DNA of 51,244 nt from positions 1 to 51,244 of the forward strand of contig JAIPDL010000021.1 of NCBI GenBank assembly GCA_021737695.1, in the 5' to 3' direction. Within the stretch, counting starts at the first letter, position 1, and every line of letters starts with the position of its first letter. The notes under the pieces were generated by a model that made no database searches, was not told the origin of the DNA, and saw only the letters and a list, made by a program, of their open reading frames with translations. The DNA is from Desulfotignum sp. (lineage in GTDB: Bacteria > Desulfobacterota > Desulfobacteria > Desulfobacterales > Desulfobacteraceae). This document shows positions 15,700 to 23,991 of this stretch, piece after piece. The position numbers and the translations under genes were made by a program.

Positions 15700-18600
15700 T
15701 CAATTCTCCGGAATTGGTGGAGGCTCATCATCTCCAAGCAGGTCAAAAAGTTCTTCAAATTCACCAACCCTCTGCCAAGTTTTCAGTCCCTTACGCCAAA
15801 CCAGGGTATCCGGAGCTATCTCAAGCTCACCAGATACCTGTTTCGCTTTCAGTTCATCCATGGTAAACGGTCCAAGTTTTTTATTGTTTAACGCTAAATG
15901 GTATTTTGGTCCCCCGGGAAGCGGCGGAGGAACACCATCTTCAGTACCGTCGCCACCCTTGTACCGTGAACCATCGTCCACACCGCTCGAAGTCGGGTTC
16001 GACGTCTCGCCGACCCGCGCCTTCAGGCCCGCCAACTGTCTGATCTCGTCGTCGGAGTGGCGCGTGAAATCCACCGACCACTTGTCGGTTGCCACAGGCC
16101 CGTGCTTGGGATCGAAGTTGGCCTCCTGCGGGGTAGTATCGTTGGAGGAATTCTTAATCTCCAGCGCCCAACTATTCCGACATTCATCCAGCGAGGCCAG
16201 CAGGGCGCCGGTTTCGGCGGCTATGGCGCTACGCTCCGGAGCTGCATCGAACTGCTTGGTGTATTCTTTGGCCACCGCCAGGGCTGCATGGTGGGCTATT
16301 CCGCCGTGGCGCTTCTCATCCGTTCCGGCCATGGTTACCATGCGCGGAGCGTAGCTTTGATGGGCAATGCTGTAGAACAACGCCGCGGCCAGAAGTTTCT
16401 GCATCGTCGACATGCGCTGCTCGACATCTTCAACCTGCCGGCGCAGAAGCCCTTCTTTGCCTTCGGGGAAATCTTTCTTCAGATAGATATGCTGTTCACG
16501 GCCGATTGCTAGCCAGTCGGCCACGTGGGTGGTCTTGGCGTTAATCGCATAGCGCCCATCCGGCTCGGACCGACGTCGCAGCAAACCCAGGCCGACACCC
16601 TTCAAGTACAGTTTGAGCTTGTCGTGCAGTATCCGCAGCTTTTCAAGGCTCATTTCGGTCGGCTGCTGGAAAAGCTCGACTTTACGGTGGTTGTGCAGCG
16701 GCAGCATCTGTTCGCCTTCGCTGGCCTGTTTGTAGGCCCTCCACCAGTCGTCGTGCAGCGCGATCAGCGCGTTTAACGGCAGGCCGCTCAGCTCGCTGTA
16801 GATCACCAGGCGGCCGCGTTGACCAGATGACACCGCAAAAAGTTCCTTGTTCTGCAGCTCCGGCGGCAACACCGGTTGAATCTCCTCCTTGAACCGTTGC
16901 AAAAATTCCGGCGCGTCCTCCACCGCGACGAAAGAGCTGATCATTTGCGGCTTCCAGCAGTTTTCTTTGATCTTCTCAATATCGCAATTCACCCATGGCA
17001 TGGCGTTTCGGAACGCCTCCCGGAATAGATTTTTGCGCTCTGCCGGGGGCATGACCTCCAGCGCCTGGCGCACGGTGGGCAACTGCTGCTCGAGCGCCTG
17101 CATGTTCTCCCGCGCCCTGCCTCGCAGGGTGCTGATGATACGCGGCCGCTGCTTGTCGTCGCGCAACTGCTCGAACAGCTCGCGCGAGCCCCCGAACTCC
17201 GCCAGTGCCTCGGCGCCCCACTTGGCGAGCTGCGCGCGGTTAACGCCCTCGGCTTCAGGCATACCGCCGCCGGGAATGAAGTTTCGCAGCGGGGTGCTAG
17301 AATGCGTGGTATCGTCCAGCACCCGAATCTCCGCTTCCAGCTCCCCCAGGGCGGCACGTACCGCTGCACGGCCGCGCTCGAACTCCGCCATGATCCCGGT
17401 GGCGCCGGTCTCGCTGCCCTCTCCCATGGCCGAGGGCTGTCCCAATTCTGCGATCACTTCATCGCGCAGCAGCACAATCGCCTCGCGGCAGGCCAGCGCC
17501 CGAAGGCGGTAATAGAGGTAGTAGCGCATGGCCTCCTCCGCCTGGCCGAGAAACCGCAGGCAGGCCTCGCGGTCCGAACCACGCAGCAGACCCTTTCTCG
17601 CCGCCTTCTCCAGATTGGTCAGTGCCCGGGTGTAGTAGCCCTGGCGCAGCTCGGTGGCGAGCTTGTCCAGTTCCTGCGCGGTCTTGCTCAGGCGGTGACA
17701 GACGCCCGTGCCCTCCACGGTAAGGGCGCCGCGCACCTCACGGATGAGGCTGATGGTGTAGCTCAGTCCGCCCTTCTCGCGGTTATCGAGACGTGCGTAG
17801 AGTGCGTTCCGCAGGCCGTTCTTGCCGGCAAACTCGTTCATAATGCGCCGGCGCTGTTCCTTGAGTGCGCGCGGATAGGTGGCGTCGTACGCGGCGGAGT
17901 CTACAGCCCCCTCAATGTCTCGTTCCCGGGTCTGGCGGATTAACTCGGCCTGCGCCCGCCACTCCGAAAGGTCCCGGCCGCTCTCGCGCAATTCTGCAAA
18001 GCCGCTGCGGACATGGTCGCTCATGACTCGATCCAGGCGCGTATCACCCTGCTGCATAAGGTTATCGACCAAGGGGAAATCCGCTAGCGAACGCTCCTTG
18101 GCGCCAGGGATGAAATCCGGGAAATCCTGAAAATAGCCGGAGTCTTCCAGATGCAGTTGCGTGGCGAGGAAGTCGGTGACCTCGGGCCCGGTGGGATGGT
18201 TGACCTTGTCGTACTCGGCCATGCGGAAGAAGGCCTGAATCATGTCACGGGCCGCCTCCGCGGTCTCACGCTCAAACTGCGTGCGCCCCTGGGTGTAGAG
18301 CGTTACCTGGCCGAAGGACGAGTAGGACCGGCTGAAGCGCTGCGAGCATGCTCCCAGTTCTTTCTCCATCTCCTTCGACATGGTCGGGACGAAATGCAGT
18401 TGCTTGAATTCCGTCTGATTGACCAGGTCTTCACGCCGTTTGCCGCGCAGCACCGGATCGTGCAACTCCTCATACAGGGCATCGGCGATCATGCCGTAGA
18501 GGTGATTGCGGTCCCCGGTGCTCTGATGGACGAAATTGGTGTTGTCCACCAGATACACGTCGTCATAAGGACGAGAAGCCTCGTTGTTCAGGCCCTTCGC

Positions 18601-19422
18601 CCAACTCTTGACGTAGGTGCCGTAAAGACTGTCGCGCATGCAGTATTCCAGTTCGGTGAGCGCGGCGTAGGAGTTGGCCATCACTCGCTCCTTGAGTGCG
18701 CTGAAGGCCCCGCCGGTCAGAGCATACAGGTTCACCTCCGCAGGTTTGGGATACATCAGCGACTTGCACAGATACCCCATGTCGATGAAGGCTCCAGCAC
18801 CGGTACCGCCAGCGATAGAGCACAGCACCACGATCTTCACTTGGTCCTCGATCTCCAGTCCCAACGCCTTGAGCCGGTCATTGCCTACGTTCTGAAGCAG
18901 GGCGCTTGCCTTGATTTTGATCGCCGCATTGATATTCTCGACATCGTCGAAGAACAGCAGTCGGGCGACGGAGCGGACCTGGCCGGCGCCCTGGTCGGCG
19001 CGGATGGCGCGTAATTCGCCCTCGGGCAGCCACTCCTTGATATGGGGGTAGCGCTCGATCTCCTCGCCGCGCAGGTACTTGTCGATGTCCAGCCCCTTCT
19101 GTATGCAATCTCTGGCCGGCAGCTCAATGAGCCTGCGCAGGGGGTCCTGCTTCGAGCCTTTCTTGCCCTGCCTTCGCTCGTCTTCCGCCTTGCCGGTATA
19201 GGTATCGAAGTACAGGAAAGCAGCCACCGGGAAGTCCTCCATACTCTCGATGCGCTTGCCGTTCCACAGGGTCTGTAGAATCCTGCGGCGCAGGCGCAGC
19301 ATGATTTCCTTGCCGGTGCCTCCGATACCGATGTACAGCGTCGGCCGGATGCGCTTGTATTGCTCCGCCGGCGGCGCAGCAGGTTCGATTTTAGACGTTT
19401 GTTGCTTTTGTTCTGCGTCCAT
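15700..19422 (-). CDS. Giant tubulin/FtsZ-like GTPase-fold protein with C-terminal GYF-type domain
   Basis: The 1240-residue protein starts at 19422, with GGGAG six bases upstream. Near the N-terminus is LYIGIGGTGKEI (GIGGTG at 32-37), then GAGQVRSVARLLFF, then SIAGGTGAGAFIDMGYL (204-214), which corresponds to the tubulin/FtsZ signature loop GGGTGTG. These features match the Tubulin_2 family of bacterial tubulin-like proteins. A large helical middle region of unknown function follows. The last 68 residues (LALNNKKLGPFTMDELKAKQ, LVWRKGLKTWQRV) are a GYF_2-type peptide-binding domain, joined through a Pro/Gly-rich linker ending PPPLPGG. GTP binding and polymerisation are inferred from the family. 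The core is strongly GC-rich while the GYF end is AT-richer, suggesting a fusion point near 15.95 kb. Confidence 0.88.
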   Translation of the reverse strand: MDAEQKQQTSKIEPAAPPAEQYKRIRPTLYIGIGGTGKEIMLRLRRRILQTLWNGKRIESMEDFPVAAFLYFDTYTGKAEDERRQGKKGSKQDPLRRLIELPARDCIQKGLDIDKYLRGEEIERYPHIKEWLPEGELRAIRADQGAGQVRSVARLLFFDDVENINAAIKIKASALLQNVGNDRLKALGLEIEDQVKIVVLCSIAGGTGAGAFIDMGYLCKSLMYPKPAEVNLYALTGGAFSALKERVMANSYAALTELEYCMRDSLYGTYVKSWAKGLNNEASRPYDDVYLVDNTNFVHQSTGDRNHLYGMIADALYEELHDPVLRGKRREDLVNQTEFKQLHFVPTMSKEMEKELGACSQRFSRSYSSFGQVTLYTQGRTQFERETAEAARDMIQAFFRMAEYDKVNHPTGPEVTDFLATQLHLEDSGYFQDFPDFIPGAKERSLADFPLVDNLMQQGDTRLDRVMSDHVRSGFAELRESGRDLSEWRAQAELIRQTRERDIEGAVDSAAYDATYPRALKEQRRRIMNEFAGKNGLRNALYARLDNREKGGLSYTISLIREVRGALTVEGTGVCHRLSKTAQELDKLATELRQGYYTRALTNLEKAARKGLLRGSDREACLRFLGQAEEAMRYYLYYRLRALACREAIVLLRDEVIAELGQPSAMGEGSETGATGIMAEFERGRAAVRAALGELEAEIRVLDDTTHSSTPLRNFIPGGGMPEAEGVNRAQLAKWGAEALAEFGGSRELFEQLRDDKQRPRIISTLRGRARENMQALEQQLPTVRQALEVMPPAERKNLFREAFRNAMPWVNCDIEKIKENCWKPQMISSFVAVEDAPEFLQRFKEEIQPVLPPELQNKELFAVSSGQRGRLVIYSELSGLPLNALIALHDDWWRAYKQASEGEQMLPLHNHRKVELFQQPTEMSLEKLRILHDKLKLYLKGVGLGLLRRRSEPDGRYAINAKTTHVADWLAIGREQHIYLKKDFPEGKEGLLRRQVEDVEQRMSTMQKLLAAALFYSIAHQSYAPRMVTMAGTDEKRHGGIAHHAALAVAKEYTKQFDAAPERSAIAAETGALLASLDECRNSWALEIKNSSNDTTPQEANFDPKHGPVATDKWSVDFTRHSDDEIRQLAGLKARVGETSNPTSSGVDDGSRYKGGDGTEDGVPPPLPGGPKYHLALNNKKLGPFTMDELKAKQVSGELEIAPDTLVWRKGLKTWQRVGEFEELFDLLGDDEPPPIPEN

Positions 19423-19460
19423 GGCTTGCTCCCTATGTTTGTCCGCTCGTATCGTGCCTA

Positions 19461-20858
19461 CTATACCTGCGTGGACCAAGTGTAAAGGTTCCCTCCCACG
19501 AGGTCGTAGACAAACAGCTTGTGATTATGCATGAATACCTGCGGCCATTGTCGGCCGTCACACTGCAGCGCTACCTCCAGGCTCTGTAGCGAGCCCGGGG
19601 TGCGGCTGAGAAAAAGCTCGCCACGCATGATGGCTTCGACTTTGCCCTCGAGCAGGACCGGCATGGCGCTCTGGTCCTTGAAACGCAGCACCAAGGCACC
19701 CTCGTCGCCGATCGCGCACAGTGGCACTAAAAAACTGTCGGGCTCGGTGCGGTAGGCGGCCTTGCGGCTGCTGCTATCATTCCACGGCGAAACAAGATAA
19801 CGCTCCGCGAAGCGGAAACACAGGCGACTGGCGCTGAAATACGTCCCGTCCACCAGCCGGCACTCTGGGGCAGCGCGGGCAGCCACGCGGCTGAAGGCCC
19901 AGCACGTCTCTCCGTGTTCGTTCGGCGCATGGCCGATCTGCCACAGGCGCCCGTCGCAAGTTTCCAGCACCTGGGTGCCGAGTACAGCATTGAAATGATG
20001 GCTCCACCCCTTCCAGCCGGCACGACCTGACTGATGGTAGCCCAACAGCCCGCCGCGTCCTACCCAATGTGCTTCACCGTCCTCCACCGCCACCGCCGGG
20101 CGCGACAGCCAGCCCTCGCTGGCGGGCGCCTCATCGACCTCCGACAAGGTCCATTTTCCGGGCCAATCCAGATAGCGCGAGGCCAAGCACATGCGCCCGT
20201 TTTCGGACAAGGCGGGCATGACGATGCGCCCGGCCAGCAGGGCCGCGGCGCCCAGCGGACGCCAGTTGGATACGTCCGCCCGTGCCGGACCGGATGCCGA
20301 GGTATCGATCCACACCGCGCCTTCCCGCGTAGGATAGACCAGCAGCGCATCGGTGGTCAACGCGCCGAACAGCGCGTGGGGTATGTCGTGGTGTCCCGTA
20401 GGCGGGTCGAGCAACGCCCGCCATTCCCCGGCCGGTCTACTCCACACCCAGACTTGGCCGGAATCGCCGTCCAATGCGATGAGCCGGTTGCGTTGACGCA
20501 ACCTAACGAAGGTAAATCCGGTCCCCCGCGGCAGACCGTGCTGATCTGCTGGGCCTGACGGCTTCGCTTCGGCGGGAAACGCGAACATCGGCCAGTGTAC
20601 CTCCCCCATCGCCGCTTCGTCCCGGCAGTAGGCACTCAATGTGCCGCCGCACAGGGGGCAGTAGGAGAAGGCCGAAGGCAGCCAGCCAGCGGCGTCCTCG
20701 CACTTCGGGCAGCGCTTAGGATCGAACTGTTCCAGATCGCCGGACTGCTCCGAGTACTGCAGCGCACCCAGTTGCACGCCGAAGAAACGCCCGGCCTCGT
20801 TCTGTAACCAGACCGATTCGTGCGGATCCGACATCTGCCAGCGGAAGGTCATGTCCAC
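19461..20858 (-). CDS. Zinc-ribbon protein with probable beta-propeller
   Basis: The 465-residue protein has a four-cysteine zinc ribbon (C50, C53, C67, C70) after an N-terminal segment that includes VWLQNEAGRFFGVQ. The remainder consists of repeated beta-rich blocks such as RLIALDGDSGQVWVWS, GRLWQIGHAP and FVYDLVGGNLYTWS, spaced like blades of a propeller. No catalytic motif, signal peptide or membrane segment is visible, so it is probably a cytoplasmic scaffold or sensor. It is expressed with the tubulin-like gene, 38 bp before the chosen tubulin start, and shares its high GC content. The propeller call is inferred from pattern alone. Confidence 0.65.
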   Translation of the reverse strand: MDMTFRWQMSDPHESVWLQNEAGRFFGVQLGALQYSEQSGDLEQFDPKRCPKCEDAAGWLPSAFSYCPLCGGTLSAYCRDEAAMGEVHWPMFAFPAEAKPSGPADQHGLPRGTGFTFVRLRQRNRLIALDGDSGQVWVWSRPAGEWRALLDPPTGHHDIPHALFGALTTDALLVYPTREGAVWIDTSASGPARADVSNWRPLGAAALLAGRIVMPALSENGRMCLASRYLDWPGKWTLSEVDEAPASEGWLSRPAVAVEDGEAHWVGRGGLLGYHQSGRAGWKGWSHHFNAVLGTQVLETCDGRLWQIGHAPNEHGETCWAFSRVAARAAPECRLVDGTYFSASRLCFRFAERYLVSPWNDSSSRKAAYRTEPDSFLVPLCAIGDEGALVLRFKDQSAMPVLLEGKVEAIMRGELFLSRTPGSLQSLEVALQCDGRQWPQVFMHNHKLFVYDLVGGNLYTWSTQV

Positions 20859-20864
20859 CCCTGC

Positions 20865-21308
20865 TTAACGCCCCACGCGGGAGGCGCGCGCTCCTAAGAA
20901 GGAAATGATGAACACGATGAGCAGAACGATGCTGATCACCGCCACGGGCACGATGAACTGCAGGGCTGTCCACAGGTTGCCCAGCAGGCCGATGGTCACG
21001 GAAAAACTTAGCACTACTAGCAGCACGTAAAGCGAATTGCCGGCCGACTTGGCACGAGCGTAATCGGCGAACTGGGCTTGCAAGGAGGTGATCACGGCCT
21101 TTCGCGGCAGCAGCATCAGCCCCAGCAGGCCGAGCATCACCACCACCGCAATGACGAGGTCGGTGGTGGAAATCCCCGTATTTAAAAGCCCACCCAGAAG
21201 ACCGGTCTCTAATCCTTTATCAGCGCTGTCCCCGATGGCCGGTGAACCCATATCACGTAAGGTTTCCACGGGGTTAGGAATCTTGAAATCTGTTCCGGAA
21301 TTACTCAT
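20865..21308 (-). CDS. Small three-TM membrane protein of the tubulin-like block
   Basis: With the start at 21308 (MSNSGTDFKIPNP; GAGGTG lies upstream) the protein has 147 residues. A polar N-terminus of about 50 residues is followed by three hydrophobic segments (LVIAVVVMLGLLGLMLLP, LYVLLVVLSFSVTIGLLG, FIVPVAVISIVLLIVFIIS) and an Arg-rich end. No known family is recognised. It ends 7 bp before the zinc-ribbon/propeller gene. It may anchor the cytoplasmic tubulin-like assembly to the inner membrane; that role is inferred from context. Confidence 0.7.
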   Translation of the reverse strand: MSNSGTDFKIPNPVETLRDMGSPAIGDSADKGLETGLLGGLLNTGISTTDLVIAVVVMLGLLGLMLLPRKAVITSLQAQFADYARAKSAGNSLYVLLVVLSFSVTIGLLGNLWTALQFIVPVAVISIVLLIVFIISFLGARASRVGR

Positions 21309-21351
21309 TCTCAACACCTCGTTTTCGTAATTGTTAGATATAACTCAGCTT

Positions 21352-22872
21352 TCAGGACAAATCCTGATTATCAATAACCTTGACGGAGGCCTTTCCTGTC
21401 AGGCCCATCATTACTTTTGCATTGATACCGCTGTTTCGGTCTCTTATTATCTGCGACTGAAAAGGCCTTAAAGATACTTTTCTGACCATATCACCTACCT
21501 GTACCGTATCGGTTCGGGGGATGCGAGTAAAAAATATGAATCCAATTACTCCAAAGACAACCGCTGCGATAACTCCTAAAGAGATAATTAATGGAAATAT
21601 GGAGTAATGGACAGTGAGTCTCACAGGAATAGAGGCTTTACTCGAGGTGATTTCCTTGTTGTCAAAGAACAGCGAAGGTAATTGATCAAGACCGTACAGT
21701 CTTTCCATTTTGTCAGAAAAGGCCTCTGAAAAACTTAATGAAACATTTTGTAAATTAATATCCAGAAATCCTGATACATCTGTCCGATCTACAAACAGAC
21801 CCTCAAATCCCTCTGGTCGCTGGATTGAAGAAGTCCTTATGCGTAAAATTACAGTCACACCTTGGTCCAAGGGTTGGAGATCATTAATCACGCTCGGGGA
21901 AATTACCGCCTGAACCTGCCCTGTGTATCCAGATGTAGAATAGGCACTCCAGACAACACTGGAGTCTGCCTGATCAACGATATGAGGATAGAAATCGCTC
22001 TGCAGTTGTCCCTCAATAAGGATTTCCTGGGGTTTGCCGCATTCTATGCCTTCAATAAGAAGAACATTATCTCTCAATAGAACAGATAGTTCCTCCGGAT
22101 GGACGCGAGATGGAATAAAACGGAGAGGAATAGTATCAAAAGGTTTTAACATGACAGCCGGATTGGAAAACAGTCCAGACTTGTCAATCCGCTCTGTCAG
22201 CGCTTTAAGCAGCGCCCCACCCTGTTCTCCATATCCAATGCCGTAAATGATCAAGCCATTTTCTGAGTAAAGGGGGCCAGTGACCGGCATTCTGAGCGGA
22301 TAGGCTGTCAATTGAGTGATGGCCGGGGAATTGCTGAGTTGGTGAAAGAAAGCCCTGGTATTCTCAATAACTCGGGGATCGTTGTCTGGAGCAACCCTAT
22401 TATTGGTAATCATCCAGATAACCCCCGCTCGTCCCTCTAAAATATTATTGATAGCCCCGATAAGAGCGCCTTGAAAGTCAGAGTCAGCATAGTGACCGTC
22501 AGGACGACGTGGCAAGTCTATATCAACCAATGCTTGGCGGACAACCCCCGGTTTGAATGAACCTTGATAAACAACGTGAGGAGTGGCGCGGCCGGGAATA
22601 TGACCGTCCTGATTAAAACTTGCAACGCTCAACTCTCCACCAATTGCCAAATAATCCCCCAGCGCAGCCAATAAGGGCATCATGGGTGAATCCGGATCTT
22701 TGAAAAAGGGTTCCATCCATCCAGAATTCTGCACCAGAAAAGCCTGCCTGGGTGTTCCCTCAGCCAGAACAATACCTGGCGTAAAAAAGCCCCACGAAAT
22801 AAAAAACCCCAAAAAAAAGATAAATGCTATTTTATTAATCGTTTGATGATAGGTATTTTGTTTATGACTCAT
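21352..22872 (-). CDS. Exported, membrane-anchored VWA-like protein
   Basis: The 506-residue protein has a signal peptide (IAFIFFLGFFISWGFF, ending near VLAEG). The mature N-terminus reads RQAFLVQNSGWM, in the position of the VWA metal-site motif DxSGSM. The first Asp and the last Ser are not conserved, so the metal site looks degenerate. SDFQGALIGAINNIL and GVIWMITNN fit later VWA elements. A beta-rich region follows, then one transmembrane helix (about 427-450) and a 55-residue cytoplasmic tail. It is the first gene of the island block and lies 43 bp before the three-TM gene. VWA proteins accompany bacterial tubulin-like families in proposed membrane-remodelling systems. The ribosome binding site is weak. 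Confidence 0.75.
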   Translation of the reverse strand: MSHKQNTYHQTINKIAFIFFLGFFISWGFFTPGIVLAEGTPRQAFLVQNSGWMEPFFKDPDSPMMPLLAALGDYLAIGGELSVASFNQDGHIPGRATPHVVYQGSFKPGVVRQALVDIDLPRRPDGHYADSDFQGALIGAINNILEGRAGVIWMITNNRVAPDNDPRVIENTRAFFHQLSNSPAITQLTAYPLRMPVTGPLYSENGLIIYGIGYGEQGGALLKALTERIDKSGLFSNPAVMLKPFDTIPLRFIPSRVHPEELSVLLRDNVLLIEGIECGKPQEILIEGQLQSDFYPHIVDQADSSVVWSAYSTSGYTGQVQAVISPSVINDLQPLDQGVTVILRIRTSSIQRPEGFEGLFVDRTDVSGFLDINLQNVSLSFSEAFSDKMERLYGLDQLPSLFFDNKEITSSKASIPVRLTVHYSIFPLIISLGVIAAVVFGVIGFIFFTRIPRTDTVQVGDMVRKVSLRPFQSQIIRDRNSGINAKVMMGLTGKASVKVIDNQDLS

Positions 22873-23017
22873 TTAAAAATTCTCGGTGTTGTCCGATTAA
22901 GAAATTGCATGGGTACCAAACACGCGGTCAAGCAGCCGCAAAGTACTCGTTTTGAATCAGAATACGCAGCTCCCTGAAACGCTTGATGCCTTAACCTTTC
23001 TCCAAACTGCTCACAGC

Positions 23018-23047
23018 AATATAGGGTAGGAAGTTCCTTTTTGTCAA
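23018..23047 (-). promoter_or_regulatory. Candidate promoter of the tubulin-like block
   Basis: On the minus strand TTGACA (23047-23042) is followed after 18 bases by TATATT (23023-23018). This fits a housekeeping-sigma promoter about 140 bases before the VWA-like gene. Confidence 0.35.
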
Positions 23048-23094
23048 TCAAAATATAAGTTAATTATTTATAGTTCTTCGCAGATGAATTGATA

Positions 23095-23636
23095 CTAATT
23101 TGGGCCACATTCCTGCTCCTCAGACAATATATCTTCAGTCCAGAAACTATCTTCAATACCCCTCACTTTTTTGATAATTTCTGTGCATGTTTTTCCTGTC
23201 ACCTTTGTAAAACCGACTTCAAGTTGATTTATAATATTTTTCATTGTGAAGTCTGAATTTCTGGCTATGTGATTTTTTACAACGTCCCAGCATGTTTCTA
23301 TTGGTTGCAGTTCGGGGTGATAGGGGGGGGCCGGATAACTTCATGACCATTGGAGCGTGCAATCTCATCGATTGCATAAGACGGTTCAGGCGCTATTTTC
23401 TTCAAAATTTCAACCAGTTCCGATTTCAGACAATCAGTGCGGCAATATAATTTATTTTTCTCCAACCACGCCAATATTCTTTTCTTGGAACAAAGAGGTG
23501 TCGGCGGTGAATATTCAGCAAGAGTGTTGTGATAGGATGCATTATCCATTATGATCAGGCTATTTGACGGGATGTTTTCAAGGAGCATTTCTACGAAACA
23601 TTTATACTTGAATGTAAAAAAAAAATTTATGGCCAT
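23095..23636 (-). pseudogene. IS630-type transposase, truncated and frameshifted
   Basis: The first frame contains NSLIIMDNASYHN (a DDE aspartate) and NGHEVIRPPP, then runs out at 23298. The next frame continues YHPELQPIETCWDVVKNHIA to a stop at 23095-23097, completing the Y-P-x-x-x-P-I-E motif of IS630-family endonuclease domains. The switch occurs at a run of eight G on the plus strand (23323-23330). The N-terminal DNA-binding part is missing, so the gene is not functional as it stands. It borders the right side of the island. Confidence 0.85.
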
Positions 23637-23680
23637 AAAATTCAGTGCGATTTTGTTGAATCATGAACATTTTTACAAAG

Positions 23681-23959
23681 CTAGTTGAATTTTATCCATA
23701 TATGAACTGCAGTAAGGGAAGTCCGTTTCCGTTGGCTGAACCGATGAAGACCATGATGCTGCAGTGCTAATTGGCCATTCCTACCTTCTATGCATGAACT
23801 CGATCGCTGAAACGGGTTTGCGAATTCATCTGCCATCTTTTCGATCAACTCTAATTCGGCAGGAATGCCTGAAAGGAGAAATGGAGCCGGGAACCTTTTG
23901 TTGAATGGCTGTAAATATAAATGAAAAAGCAGCATCGGCACTCTGCTGAAAAGGTCCAC
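23681..23959 (-). pseudogene. Transposase C-terminal fragment (DUF6399-like)
   Basis: The peptide contains FQRSSSCIEGRNGQLALQHH and HRFSQRKRTSLTAVHI. These resemble the conserved C-terminal block of a transposase family (DUF6399 type) in which FQRSSSxVEGRNG and a later LTxVHN are hallmarks. Upstream the frame is lost and lipA begins to be encoded within 33 bp, so only the C-terminal part remains. It marks the right edge of the accessory region. Confidence 0.65.
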
Positions 23960-23991
23960 ACAGCTTTATATGTAATAATCCTTGCCGTGGG

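Noticed and set aside
22869..23051. 60-codon minus-strand ORF upstream of the VWA-like gene
   Set aside because: It overlaps the candidate promoter and has no recognised domain; it may be a repeated mobile-element tail, which could not be checked.
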